From Aphrocallistes beatrix (lineage: Eukaryota; Porifera; Hexactinellida; Sceptrulophora; Aphrocallistidae), in the NCBI GenBank assembly GCA_963281255.1, contig OY725503.1:124001-188000 (forward strand): a stretch of DNA of 64,000 nucleotides. The letters are read 5' to 3'. The position numbers and the translations under genes are program-made. This document shows, piece by piece, positions 12,489-22,994 of the stretch. The notes beneath the pieces are model-generated. The model ran no database searches. It saw nothing but the letters and a program-made list of their open reading frames with translations, and was not told the DNA's origin. Each line of letters starts with the position of its first letter. Positions within the stretch are counted from its first letter, which is position 1.

Positions 12489-12946
12489 CAGTGAAGATTG
12501 GCAGGAGCGTAGCTAGATATTTTAAATTATTAAGCACTCCTCGAAATTGGCGCCCCACTTCCACCTGAAAATAAAATTTTGATAGCCATTTTTTCTGAAT
12601 GTACTAATCAATTGTTCAATTATAATTGATTAATCAAATGCGAGGAGAATTCATTAATTCTACTGAAAAAGACAGGTTCAAAAAATAGAGTTTTGTTGCC
12701 ATGATTCATATTCTGCGTCCCTAGCTTCGTAATTTCAGTACGCACGTGCGTACTGTGCGTAATGCTAGCTACGCCACTGAAGATTGGATATAACGACGCA
12801 CCATTGGGCAAGAGAAAAATGTCGTTATTTCGAGGTGTCACTATATCCGATCTTAGGGTCACACACACACAATATACGCTTAGTTCGCTCTGGGCAAGGA
12901 AAAATGGTCGCTATTTGCGATTTGTCGTTATATCCAATCTTCACTG
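12489..12946. mobile_element. TA-flanked fold-back element split by a hAT-like insertion
   Basis: The outer ends are CAGTGAAGATTGG... and ...TATATCCAATCTTCACTG with TA on each side (12487-12488, 12947-12948). Removing the inner element and one target copy leaves about 172 bp with strong terminal complementarity (ATATAACGAC near the left end, GTCGTTATAT near the right). It has no coding capacity. Confidence 0.75.
12502..12779. mobile_element. hAT-like MITE with perfect 8-bp target duplication
   Basis: It starts CAGGAGCGTAGCTAG and ends CTAGCTACGCCACTG. Both sides carry AAGATTGG (12494-12501 and 12780-12787). The 278-bp element landed in the left terminal repeat of the older element at 12489-12946. 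Confidence 0.8.
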
Positions 12947-12949
12947 TAG

Positions 12950-14535
12950 CTGTATTAAGTCATTTAAATCAAACTAAATCTTATGAATAGCATTAAAAAG
13001 TCAGATATTACAGTATATTACCCAGAATAATTTCTAGGATGCATTGACGTGTGGACGAGTAGCTGTCATGCAATAAGATACTTCCTAATATGTTAAATCA
13101 TTCAAGAAAAGAAGGATGCTAAATGTATTCAAGAAGAATCTGAGCTATCGGATCCGGTGTGGATTTGAGGGGCATTATTGATGAACTTGAGAGCTAAAAT
13201 TTGAGTATTCAAGTCATGATAGGATCGTTGTAAGGAAAAGATTAAAGCTGCTACAAACGTACTTTCAGATGATATGGGTGAAATGCACAACCTAGTGGTT
13301 AGTTACTAGTTTGAACACTTGGAATGTAGCTGTAAATGTATGTTAATCGAATGTGAGATAATTGAACTGTTTAATAGTATAAATTCCAGTGTGGATTTGG
13401 GTTGCAATAATTTATAATAAATCTGTATGGCAGGCCTCGTGGACAAATTCAGCCACCAAAGTCACCGAATTAGCATCGAATAAATGTTGGTGCATTCCAT
13501 CAGGTGCATAAGGTTGGTGGGGTGGGTTTGGGACTGAAATAATTAAATCATTAACAAACCTCTCCCACACAATAATCTAGATACTTTGTAACTATAATTA
13601 GAAAATCCTTTTATACAGAAAAATCTGATTCAATCATCAAAAATTCCCAAAAATCGCTTTTAAAAAATACATAGTTCATTCCTCTTCTAAGATCTATTCT
13701 CGTAATGTTAACAGGGTTGCCGTGGGAATGAAATTTCAATTCCCATTTCCATAGAATTCCTGTGGGAATCCCCATAGGAACCCTGTGGGAATCCCCACAG
13801 GGGAAAAAAAATCCCATTCCATGGGTATGGGGATTCTCATTCCCACGGCAACCCTGAATATTGAAGTCTTTTGGCTATGGCTCCAGTAAGTTCTGAGCTC
13901 AGACGAAAATGTCGACTCATCATGGAATTATGGCGTCATTGTCACCTTTATTATAAGAAATTTCAGTTTTTCGACTATAACTCAGCCATTTTAGATGATA
14001 GAAAGCTGAAATTCAATAGAATGTGTAAATCAATATATTTCAAATATGATGCAACTATCATAAAAAATGATGACTCATCACTCTGTTATGACGTCATCAT
14101 TACGCATCAAAAATTTTTAAAAAGACAAATTTTGTGATTTTCCGAGTGATATTGATTATAACAATAGGACAGACGTATTTAGAGATGATATCTCCCTTGT
14201 AATTAATCAATGTGGGCCTGGGTGATCTTTGGGCACCTCTGGCGGACACTTTGTGTTCGCCAGTCGCGAAGCGCGCTTGTATCACAATAAATATAGATTA
14301 CACTAACCAGAAATATAAACACACTAAAATAGATATATAGTTAGAAAATAATAGTTTCTACATCCTCACCACTTTGAATGGGATTTAATTCTACATGTGC
14401 ATCCATGGTTTAGGAAATGTTATAAAGGATATGCACGTAGGGCGACTGACAAAACAAGCTAAGACTTTGTAAAGAAATAAATCTGCTATCTTGTAAATAT
14501 GTATATAAAGGTGTGAAATGTATTCACATATAGAA
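12950..14535. other. Intergenic DNA with a CAGGGTTGCC-type MITE
   Basis: Apart from the element listed at 13712-13856 I see no gene. An open frame at 13871-14137 (+) has no recognisable domain. A GC-rich scrap at 14211-14285 contains CGCGAAGCGCGCTTG and may be another repeat end. Confidence 0.5.
13712..13856. mobile_element. hAT-like MITE with CAGGGTTGCC ends
   Basis: It starts CAGGGTTGCCGTGGGAATG and ends CATTCCCACGGCAACCCTG, with an interior made of GTGGGAATCCCCA-type repeats. A half copy ending in the same terminus lies at about 23785-23832. I did not find a clear target duplication. Confidence 0.65.
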
Positions 14536-14538
14536 ATC

Positions 14539-14818
14539 ATAGGCGTCCCCCCAGGCAAGGAAGCTGTGGTATGGCAGGACACAACATAAACTTATAGGTT
14601 ACAACTAAATCCCAAAATTATGTTAATTGAGTCAAAATATATATCCCGATTACATTTTTCTTCCACTATAGTCCGAAGTTTTCTTTTCTCTAGTTAACAA
14701 CAATAGCTGTATATCGATATTTGAGCGTCTAAGATCTAAAAAATTCCAGATCCCCCTTACCGTCGCTCGCTCTTGGCCCTCCAGGTTTCATTCTATTTTC
14801 CGAAACTTTGCGCCTATG
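14539..14818. mobile_element. Second copy of the CATAGGCGCC fold-back element
   Basis: Its ends are CATAGGCGTCCCC and TTTGCGCCTATG. Internal sequence (CACTATAGTCCG, ACCGTCGCTCGCTCTTGG) matches the element at 9163-9801 in the opposite orientation. Confidence 0.65.
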
Positions 14819-15814
14819 AAAGAGATCAACATTAATGGATAAGTTACTACATTCTGACACTATCCAATGAACTGGTCGCTTTATTTTTGGACCATGGATA
14901 AATTGGTTTATTCAGAGTTATTCTTCATTGGAACAATGTCAGTCAACAGAACAAGTGGAACTTTGTAAATTAGCGAGATAAATAGATGAGATGTTTTGAA
15001 GAGACATTCTAGAATCTGAATACTGACTTTATAAAAGCTGTTGAGATCTCGTTTCATCTTACTTTAAGTATAAACAGACCTCAACAGCTAAATAAATGCC
15101 TCTTCATATCACTATAGTACATTTTATTGTGAACATTAGCGTATCCATAGTGATAAAGGAATGTAAGCTGTTACAAATTTGTGTGTATATTTACCATGGA
15201 TACATACCAAGTTTGAATCTCTTCTCTTTGGAAGTGTTAAAATACAATCATAACAGGGAACCAATAGCTATGCGAGATTTAATTCTAATTTTAGTAATAA
15301 TATAATTATTTTGGGGAATTTTATGGTCCGTTATCCTCGATAGAAAGACTCACTTCCAGAACTATCTCCTTAAATGGAACTGATTGGGCAGTAGATTCCA
15401 CGATTTAACCTGATTCTCCAGACACTCAATTGAAATCTAAGATTCGATTGGTTAATAACTTGATCCCATAGTATTAGTACGAAGAAATATAATTGTTGAA
15501 GTATCTGTAAATTTCTAAGAACACTAATAAACCTTAGCTTGTAAAAATGAAAATAATTTGTTTATTCTAATAAAAGAATGAAAATAAACCCAAAAATACG
15601 ACACTTATCACTCTTCTTCTTCTTCAACCAATCAATGGACAGAATAATGTGTCATGCCAATATACCATAAAGTTATTAGATTATAGATTCACACCTTTTG
15701 AAATTGAAATAAAACACTCAACCACAGTTTGTAAAATATTTCAAATACAACTCCGAATGAACCAATCGGATTTAGAGGCAATTATGTTATTAAAAAGGCA
15801 TTAAGAGTACTAGG
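14819..15814. other. Intergenic DNA, nothing recognised
   Basis: AT-rich sequence with only short open frames, such as 15096-15305 (+), and no domain or splice evidence. Confidence 0.5.
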
Positions 15815-16052
15815 TACCGTAAACTGGGGCGACTTTGGTCCTAAGAGGTGACTTTGTCTCACAATAGCAATTTTAATAAAATATACTCAAACTTAGAAAT
15901 ACTACGGTTCAAATACGTTTGGATATATTGAGAGTTTCATTCAACATATTATCAGTGTGATTACATTGATTCATAAGTTTGAGTATATTTTATTAAAATT
16001 GCTATTGTGGGACAAAGCTACCTCTTAGGACCAAAGTCGCCCCAGTTTACGG
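15815..16052. mobile_element. Long-arm fold-back MITE (TACCGTAAACTGGGG family), copy 1
   Basis: The left arm starts TACCGTAAACTGGGGCGACT and the right arm ends with its complement. The arms are about 90 bp and nearly identical, through GTGGGACAAAG and AAAATTGCTATTG. Copies 2 and 3 lie at 33099-33331 and 38546-38755. Confidence 0.8.
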
Positions 16053-16530
16053 GAATGAATTTTGCTTGTACCGGATATTTGTTTGTTTGTTTGTTTATTA
16101 TTTGTTTTACAAAATCAATTAATCAATTCTTTCTGATCAAGTCATCAACACCTACACTACCACCAGGGGACAAAAGAATGTGTCCATAACAGAGAGACTT
16201 GGTTCAATACTGATCCTATGTGAATAATGAACAAAAGGTTAGTCCCAAATAAACAAATGTTCACATTAAACGGATTAACAATAAGGCGACCCTGATTGTA
16301 TAATGATATTTGCATTATATATATTCATAATTTCACACCTCGTTTCTTAATATTATATGAGTGTCTAAATATAGTACATGTTCAATTCACACCTCTGGTT
16401 GTTGTTTAATGGAGGTTAATTATTGATTTGTTGATTTGGATTATTAATATTCAGCATCAACCTTGATATGTAACAACAAATATAGACTGAGAGCTTTAAT
16501 AACAATAACATAAACAAAATAATCATATTT
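16053..16530. other. 3' flank of the NHL gene
   Basis: A short GTTT repeat lies at about 16078-16095. No gene is seen. The terminator and poly(A) region of the minus-strand NHL gene should fall here, but I could not fix the site. Confidence 0.4.
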
Positions 16531-16531
16531 G

Positions 16532-17782
16532 TTAGAACAATTGTAAACAATAATTAAGATTCCAAGACAATACAAACAAAATGCCAGAATTAGAAATGGC
16601 AATACCATACGGATGCATGAATTCTCCTTTCCCGTTCCCTTCCCTTCCAATGGTGTGGAGGAGCTCCCCGGAGTTTGAGAGTATATTGATGGCATGGTGT
16701 TCCCAGTCACTAACGAGGATATTCTGTTCAGAGTCCAGACAGAAGAAATAAGGATAACATACCAAACATCCCTGATCTAATCCCTGAGACACGCAGGAGG
16801 TAAGGAGGTCTCCACTTCTGGAGAAGAAGTGGATGCATTTGGGACTCCTGTCTAGTACCACCACTTTATCTGTCGTTAGTTTCACGTCATGAGGGAAAGA
16901 TAGCGATCCTTGTCCAATAGTCTGTTTATATTGTAGGAGGTTAGAGAACACGGATACTCTGTGGTTCCATTGGTCAGCTACAAACACGTCTCCATTCCAG
17001 TCCACACTTAATCCCCGTGGAGTAGACAGCTGTCCTTCAATACTCCCCCAACCACCAGCTCTGTTGAGTAGTTGGTGGCTGTTCTTACAGAACTGGAATA
17101 GCGTGTGATTATCATTGTCTGTTACGAGGATGTGATTTTCAGTGACTGATATTCCCCAAGGCCTGGATAGTACTTCCTCTCCAAAGTGAGATAGGAACTC
17201 TCCTTGGAAGGACAGTACCTGTACGCGACTGTTCCCATAATCCGCTATATAAACCTTCCCATTCACTTCGTCTAGAGACAGTCCCATACCTTTAAGCTGT
17301 TTATCACCTATCCCTCTCGTCCCAGCGGTTAGGATGGGTTGTGTCTTTTGAGAGTAATGCGGTGCTTCCAGCTGGACTACCTCCCCGAACTGCTCTATCT
17401 GGGTGTGAAGGAGGGAGAGGGTGGGACAGGAGAAGGAGAGGTAGGGGAGTGGGGTGGGAACACACAGCTGTTCCTTGTACTGTTCGTACAAGAGTCCTGC
17501 TTGCTCGTGAGCGGGGAGGTTCAGGTTGCTTTTCTTCTGTCTCAGTTGCTGCTGTGTCTGTTCCAACTCTTGGATGGCAGACAGACGAGCGGTTTCTTTG
17601 GCGTGAAAGTCGTCGCGAAGCTGTGCCACTTCTTGGCAGAGAGTGTCCCTCCTCGCGATCAGCTGATCGATCAGGACATTCAATGTTTCTATGATACGTG
17701 TGGCCACTCGATCGAAATGTGCCATTGTGTCGTAAGGAGCAATCGCAATATTTGTTTCCAAATTTGGAATGTTTGTTGCCAT
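16532..17782 (-). CDS. Coiled-coil / NHL-repeat protein (TRIM-NHL-like, no RING)
   Basis: Single-exon gene, 416 aa. Residues ~20-100 form an amphipathic coiled coil (heptads around RDTLCQEVAQLRDD and QELEQTQQQLRQ). From ~145 to the end there are about six NHL-type blades, each with the pattern hydrophobic-x-D followed by NxRVQVLS-like strands (ADYGNSRVQVLS, ADQWNHRVSVFS, SDWEHHAINILS). NHL propellers bind RNA or proteins; in TRIM-NHL proteins this is joined to RING and B-box fingers, which are absent here. A paralogue with the same plan is at 41470-42705 (+), and both end in a similar C-L-Q-[LM]-F. I chose the ATG at 17782 because it opens the conserved N-terminal helix and the frame is closed upstream. 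Substrate and pathway are unknown. Confidence 0.85.
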   Translation of the reverse strand: MATNIPNLETNIAIAPYDTMAHFDRVATRIIETLNVLIDQLIARRDTLCQEVAQLRDDFHAKETARLSAIQELEQTQQQLRQKKSNLNLPAHEQAGLLYEQYKEQLCVPTPLPYLSFSCPTLSLLHTQIEQFGEVVQLEAPHYSQKTQPILTAGTRGIGDKQLKGMGLSLDEVNGKVYIADYGNSRVQVLSFQGEFLSHFGEEVLSRPWGISVTENHILVTDNDNHTLFQFCKNSHQLLNRAGGWGSIEGQLSTPRGLSVDWNGDVFVADQWNHRVSVFSNLLQYKQTIGQGSLSFPHDVKLTTDKVVVLDRSPKCIHFFSRSGDLLTSCVSQGLDQGCLVCYPYFFCLDSEQNILVSDWEHHAINILSNSGELLHTIGREGNGKGEFMHPYGIAISNSGILFVLSWNLNYCLQLF

Positions 17783-17879
17783 TGTTTGTGAATTAGGATT
17801 TGTGTTGAATAGAAATATTATACTTTAACTAAGACACAATCTGTATTATATGTAATATCAGAATACCAATGCACGTCAA

Positions 17880-18060
17880 AGGTTGCTATGGAAACTACTG
17901 GAAAGTTAGGGAATTTCCAGTTGGTTACACGAGGTGGTGTAAGATATGTTAGTTCCATAATTTAATGAATTTGAATTGCAACGTAATGTTCACTAGACAC
18001 AATTGAACAACACGTGAATGCTAATAACATAGTTACACATTCATTGAGGAAATATTCGGA
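17880..18060. repeat. Direct-repeat copy A (possible LTR remnant)
   Basis: GGTTGCTATGGAAACTACTG and the following ~125 bp recur at 20281-20410, and the last part (GCTAATAACATAGTTACAC) recurs at 20889-20930. Copy B is therefore split by about 480 bp. The spacing would suit LTRs around a degraded retroelement, but the gag-like and integrase-like scraps between them point in opposite directions. Confidence 0.5.
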
Positions 18061-18088
18061 AATATAGAGGAAATATAGGAAATAGACA

Positions 18089-18190
18089 TCCGTGGTCCAG
18101 TGGAACACCTTTCTCGGTGGGAACCTTGCGGAGTAGAGAGCTGGACTGGAGTGCCTCTCCTTCGGAAAGGTCGTTAGTTCGCTTTCCATT
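18089..18190 (+). repeat. Possible tRNA-like SINE scrap (weak)
   Basis: TCCGTGGTCCAGTGG resembles the start and A box of a tRNA, and TAGTTCGCTTTCC about 80 bases later resembles a B box. No cloverleaf could be drawn, so I do not call a tRNA. Confidence 0.2.
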
Positions 18191-18194
18191 TTAC

Positions 18195-18570
18195 TCAATC
18201 TTTGAGCTTCGGCTGTGTCTCTGCTGTGTTTGCGAAACCATGGATACACAGGCTGCCTAGGCAGAGAGACCTGCTTTTATCCTTCCTCAAGGTAACGAGT
18301 AAAAAAGTCCGGATAGGTTCGCCGGGTCCCCAAACCAAGCGGCGGAAGTTTGTTGCTGCCACGAAGATATCCTCTTCCGGATCAAGGCGCTCTTTCAGAT
18401 AGGAAAATGCTTCGTCGAGTGCTTCCTTCTCTACTCCTTCTCTTGACATTGGCTGGAAAAGCTTCACAGCTGACTTTTGGACTAGGGATGACACAGTTCC
18501 TACAAAAAGTGGATATTGTCTGCTATCCTGAAGGGAGGAATCGCGACTGTAAGACGTGTAGCCATCTGAG
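18195..18570 (-). pseudogene. Ty3/gypsy gag-like remnant
   Basis: The open frame at 18195-18494, and a second frame just upstream to 18570, show a gag-like layout: an IPPF motif at the N terminus, then a charged helix (SYLKERLDPEEDIFVAA) that resembles the capsid core of gypsy elements. The two parts are in different frames, so the copy is broken. No reverse transcriptase is present nearby. Confidence 0.45.
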
Positions 18571-18687
18571 ATAAAGTTTTGTCTTTACTACAAATCTAAT
18601 TATGATTTTAAGCTATATAGAGGTTAGAAAGTATTGAATACACAAGAATAACTCACATGTACACAATAATAATAGTAATTATGTATA

Positions 18688-18954
18688 CAGTGGAAGCTCC
18701 ATAATCCGACATTTGTGGAAAATCAGCAAAATATCGGATTATAGAGGTATAATAACCTCCATAATCCGACAATATTTGATAGAGGAAAAAATTCGGATTA
18801 TACAGGTCGAATTTGCATTACTGGAAAATCATTAAATTATCGGATTCCGGAATAGCGAGGTGTCGGATTATAGAGGTTGTTTTCTATATAAAAACGATCC
18901 GTGAACAGAAATAATGTCGGTTTAGAGAAATGTCGGATTACAGAGGTTCCACTG
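18688..18954. mobile_element. Tigger-like MITE with CAGTGGAAGCTCC ends
   Basis: It starts CAGTGGAAGCTCCATAATCC and ends GGATTACAGAGGTTCCACTG, flanked by TA. The interior repeats the TCGGATTATAGAGG motif. Confidence 0.75.
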
Positions 18955-19069
18955 TATACACATCAATATAGAGACAAACAAAATATCTATGAACTGAATC
19001 AAACATAAATGTATCAAGTATTTAAGATTGAGGCCATGCTTGGTTAGATGAATCAACAAAATAAAAATA

Positions 19070-19224
19070 CAATCGACTCCGCTTAATAGGGCCACTTTTG
19101 GCAGGACCGGAATAACTCTCACACATTGAAGTTAATACAAAATATTTTCGGTTAATAGGGTTCTTCGCTTAATCGGACCAAAATGTCCTCTGACCGATGT
19201 GACCCTATTAAGCGGAGTCGACTG
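19070..19224. mobile_element. Tigger/pogo-like MITE, copy 4
   Basis: The ends are CAATCGACTCCGCTTAATAG and AAGCGGAGTCGACTG, flanked by TA. Confidence 0.75.
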
Positions 19225-19236
19225 TACATTTAATTA

Positions 19237-19309
19237 CAGGTGACTCTGCACAATCGGGACTCTTTGGTTTGGTCCAGGATATTTTGTCCCGATTAAGCGG
19301 AGTTTATTG
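19237..19309. mobile_element. Tigger/pogo-like MITE, copy 5 (short form)
   Basis: A 73-bp version with ends CAGGTGACTCTGCACAATCG and GATTAAGCGGAGTTTATTG, flanked by TA. It begins 13 bp after copy 4 ends. Confidence 0.6.
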
Positions 19310-19604
19310 TATATTCCTTAAATTAGAATTTGAATGTGATTCCTGAATTCGACTACCTACATTGCAACAAGGTTGAATGCTTTCTTATTTGAGGAACGGA
19401 ATACAGTCGAAACCAGTTTTTTCTTACTCATCGTTTCCTTAATAAAGTTATATGAGACACGATGCGCTTATGTAGCTAGTTCCGATTGGTTTTCGTAGCG
19501 CATTATGGAGCTAGTGCACAGTAGCTTCCACGGGAGTAAATCGGACTTACGACGAGCTGAAGAAGAGGTTTGTTGGAAGGGATGCGCGCGGACAGCGCAA
19601 GAAC

Positions 19605-19850
19605 ATGTGGAAGCTGTACTATTTGCTTAGAAAACAAACCATCCAGGAACGTAAACAGCCATTAACACATATTCAAGCCCAATTCCACTTCCCTAGAGCA
19701 GCTGTCGCGTACGACGTTGCCACCTTCCCGTGGTCGAGGGATGGCTATCGTTACGCCTTAATAACGATCGACCTATTCTCCAAATACGCCGAAGCTGTAG
19801 CAATGAAGGATCAAGAGGCCCCCACCATCTTCTGGGCCATAGGCGTCGGA
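19605..19850 (+). pseudogene. Retrotransposon integrase-core fragment
   Basis: The frame includes RDGYRYALITIDLFSKYAEA, which matches the rve integrase core around its first catalytic Asp, as in Ty3/gypsy elements. It is cut off after about 80 residues by a GC-rich stretch (19840-19935, rich in CCGGC). No RT, RNase H or downstream integrase part is present, so this is a dead fragment. Confidence 0.6.
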
Positions 19851-20280
19851 CCCACCCGGCTACCGGCTTGGGCCGGCCGGCCCTGAGCGGCTGCCCGGCT
19901 CTACCCGGCATCGTCGGCTATGGGGCGCATAGTCTAGGAGGGCCTACCTGGTTGGCTACAAGCTTACCATATACATTCCCAAAGTCCTAGAACTGTGTAT
20001 CATACAGTTTAACACCACTAAAACATAGCAAGATCGGAAGACCGGAGAAAGCAGAAAGGATAGTCGATTTCTATGGAGTTTTAGTTATGTCAGTGAATTG
20101 TGAGTGTGATATTTATTTCGACCGTGAATGTATCGGCCTGGTGCATTCAGGCCGGCCCCCCCCCCCCTTTTCCGACGCATCTCCTCTCAGCCCTCGACAG
20201 GGGGTGGTTTCATCGGCACGGCTACCAGTACACACTTCTATCTGACCAGACGGTACTACAATCCGTTTAGCCTGTGAAGA

Positions 20281-20930
20281 GCGGTTGCTATGGAAACTAC
20301 TGGAAAGTTAGGGAATTTCCTATTACTTACATGAGGTGGTGTAAGACATGTTAGTTCCATAATCTAATGTGTCTGAATTGGAACTAAAGTCTAGACACAA
20401 TGGAACAACAGTTCTGTGTCAGGAGTAAACCTGGAAGCTGAAGATACAGATACATACATTCCAACCTGAGTCATGATAAAAGCGCGGCGTTGAATTTCGC
20501 GGGACATGGCGGGACGCAATAGAAATATATATACAATACATATTATATATCAAACAGCGGGACATAAGAGGGAATTTTCATGTAAAAGATGGACACTCGA
20601 GAAAATTAGCTCAATAGAAGAGTGAAAAACAGAACAGTTGGCAAGTATGCAGATGCAACAACATTCTTTGTTTGTATTGTCTCGAATTACTTACTAACAA
20701 ACAAACACTCTTTCACACGACTAATTTATCCTATTTGGGATACATATCTAGGATTATGAACAGGAAAGTTGTATCTCCGTCTATACCTTTTAAAGTTAGA
20801 AATTTATCTTCGATCTCATTTCATCCTTTCGTTCTAACAAAATTCCACAGAGATTTTGGTAAATACTTTCTTATAACATATAATAACATAGCTAATAACA
20901 TAGTTACACATTCATTAAGGAAATATCTCA
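20281..20930. repeat. Direct-repeat copy B, interrupted
   Basis: 20281-20410 and 20889-20930 match copy A (17880-18060). The ~480 bp between contain a GCGGGAC-family repeat (about 20453-20650). Confidence 0.5.
20453..20650. mobile_element. GCGGGAC-family element
   Basis: It starts near ACATTCCAACCTGAGTC and ends GTTGGCAAGTATG, with TTGAATTTCGCGGGACATGG inside. The same layout occurs at 55060-55275 and, partly, at 38235-38360. Confidence 0.6.
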
Positions 20931-21040
20931 GATTTCACACATCCAAAATATTATTAGAAGTGTCTTGTTAACATTTTGTCAGATTCTCAGCTTCCAATGG
21001 CTACACCTTACTCCAGATAAGTGTTGTGTACTATAAGTAG

Positions 21041-21402
21041 CATAGATCATGATAGTCTATGGTGTGTGTAATCTAGCATAGATCATGATAGTCTATGGTG
21101 TGTGTAATCTAGCATAGATCATGATAGTCTATGGTGTGTGTAATCTAGCATAGATCATGATAGTCTATGGTGTGTGTAATCTAGCATAGATCATGATAGT
21201 CTATGGTGTGTGTAATCTAGCAGATCATGATAGTCTATGGTGTGTGTAATCTAGCATAGATCATGATAGTCCATGGTGTGTGTAATCTAGCATAGATCAT
21301 GATAGTCCATGGTGTGTGTAATCTAGCATAGATCATGATAGTCCATGGTGTGTGTAATCTAGCATAGATCATGATAGTCCATGGTGTGTGTAATCTAGCA
21401 TA
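21041..21402. repeat. 36-bp minisatellite, about 10 copies
   Basis: The unit can be written as GCATAGATCATGATAGTC followed by TATGGTGTGTGTAATCTA. The first six units read GTCTATGG and the last four GTCCATGG, and the sixth unit lacks two bases. The open frame it creates on the minus strand is not a gene. Confidence 0.95.
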
Positions 21403-21860
21403 CAACAGTTCTATCAACTGTGAGTGATGGAGTTAGATCAAGGCTTGTTGTGGTGTATATAATTAGTATCACATAAAGAGGACGTAAGAGCTGCATTCAA
21501 GCAAATGCTGTAGTCTGGATGATTCGCATTCTGACAAAATGGATCAGCGGAAGGGATGGGCAGAGGTGGAAGAGACATACTGGGTATGCTTTATATGTCA
21601 AAGCGAAACTACGGATAACAGACAGACCAGTAGCATTCTTCAGGAATAATGGATGTACGGATTAGTATCTATCTTGCCAACACGTCATCTCCTCAGTACG
21701 AGGTATCACAATAGAATAGAATTTAATGAATAAATGTAACATGAATCAAACATAAGAGAATACTTGTATGGAATTAATTCCATTTGGGGGACCATAGTTA
21801 CCAGATGCTAATAAGTGTCAGAAATATATAAATAGCCACATTCTCATTTGGGGGACCATA
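21403..21860. other. Intergenic DNA with a short direct repeat
   Basis: CATTTGGGGGACCATAGTTA occurs twice, near 21780 and 21843. No gene is seen. Confidence 0.5.
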
Positions 21861-22994
21861 GTTAGGTAAGTAAGCTAAAGTATGTATACTCGAAGATAGT
21901 ATTTCTCATTATAGTGTATTTGCTATGAAGAGGATTAGTATTTGAGTGGTTTTAGTTAATTGGGACGAGTTCAGTAGATTTAATGACACTTCATTACTAC
22001 GCTACAAAGTTGTAATACACATACAATACATATGAAAATAAAATGCACAAAAGTCTGTATACTCTTGTCGTAGCAGCAACGCGTAGAGAAAAACCTTTGT
22101 AGGAAGATTCTACTGGAACAAGTCCACAGTTCACAGATCTGGGAATAGTTACTCTACATCGGAAACAAGACAGTGGATATCTGAAAATAGACACGTAGAA
22201 AGCAGCTAATAATAAATCAAAATATATAATTGTAAGTCAAAGGGTGTAGAGAACTGCTTGCTAGTGGCTAGGCTAAAATATGTATGAAGTAAATAAACAA
22301 ATATTATAAACAAAATGTTGATTGAAAGTTAGTACTTACAATGTAAAATTCATACTAAATCGTTGGATTTACTAATAATTCCCATACACTACTCTCGTAG
22401 CATAGAATTTTGTGGTTGATAGGCTTATTATTGAGTTTTATTGAATAGTATATGCATATAATTATTCCACATAGCTATAAAAGATACGAATGTTTCTCTT
22501 ATTATCATTATTGAAATATGAGATCTAACAAATATTCACCTTCGAGGCTACGGAAAGTCGGACATCCCAACTTCTGCTCACTCTCTGTGACGTCAGAGGT
22601 AGTAGGTCTGAGGTTTAGCGAGAAGAGGTAGCTGAGTCGCTGGTGGTTGAGGTAGACTGGGAGTGTCACCTCCTCTTTCTGTGCCACTGGACCCCCGCTA
22701 ACTCGATCCCATGAAATACGCGTCGAGGGAATCACATGCACTTTGAGATTCCGCTAACTAAAGTCGTTGTCGATTTTCCCGCCGTAGATGCTCGGAGACG
22801 AGAGAGCTGTTTGTGTGTATTTTAGTTTGATATGTCTTGTATGTATATTGTGAATTTGTAATAATAAATGAAATCAACTCAACTAAACTCATGTCCCAAT
22901 TAATTAAAACCGTTTCCAATGGTCTCCATAGCAAATAACACAATTTGGGAAATAGTATCTTCAAGTATACATACTTTTGCTTACTTACCTAGCA
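21861..22994. mobile_element. Inverted repeats enclosing a dynein gene fragment
   Basis: About 70 bp at 21861-21931 (core GGTAAGTAAGCTAAAGTATG) are repeated in inverted orientation at about 22924-22994 with some mismatches, by eye about 80% alike. The 1 kb between them holds the dynein relic at 22508-22806. This is the layout of a non-autonomous element that captured a host gene piece, but I found no clear target-site duplication. Confidence 0.45.
22508..22806 (-). pseudogene. Cytoplasmic dynein heavy-chain C-terminal relic with internal deletion
   Basis: Reading the minus strand from 22806, SPSIYGGKIDNDF matches the conserved IYGG-[RK]-[VI]-D-N block at the AAA6/C-terminal boundary of dynein heavy chains. 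A stop follows (TTTAGTTAG). The next frame, from 22753, encodes STRISWDRVSGG and then EEVTLPVYLNHQR, which matches the last ~40 residues of cytoplasmic dynein 1 heavy chain (VTLPVYLN). In the family about 300 residues separate these blocks; here they abut. No other dynein exon is in the window. Dynein heavy chains are minus-end microtubule motors, but this piece cannot encode a motor. A heavily mis-assembled exon pair is the alternative. Confidence 0.6.

Noticed and set aside
17339..17791. 150-codon frame antisense to the first NHL gene
   Set aside because: Shadow of the NHL coding sequence.
18089..18190. tRNA gene
   Set aside because: A- and B-box-like words are present, but they are about 80 bases apart and no cloverleaf forms.
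21235..21417. 60-codon open frame (-)
   Set aside because: It is a translation of the 36-bp minisatellite.
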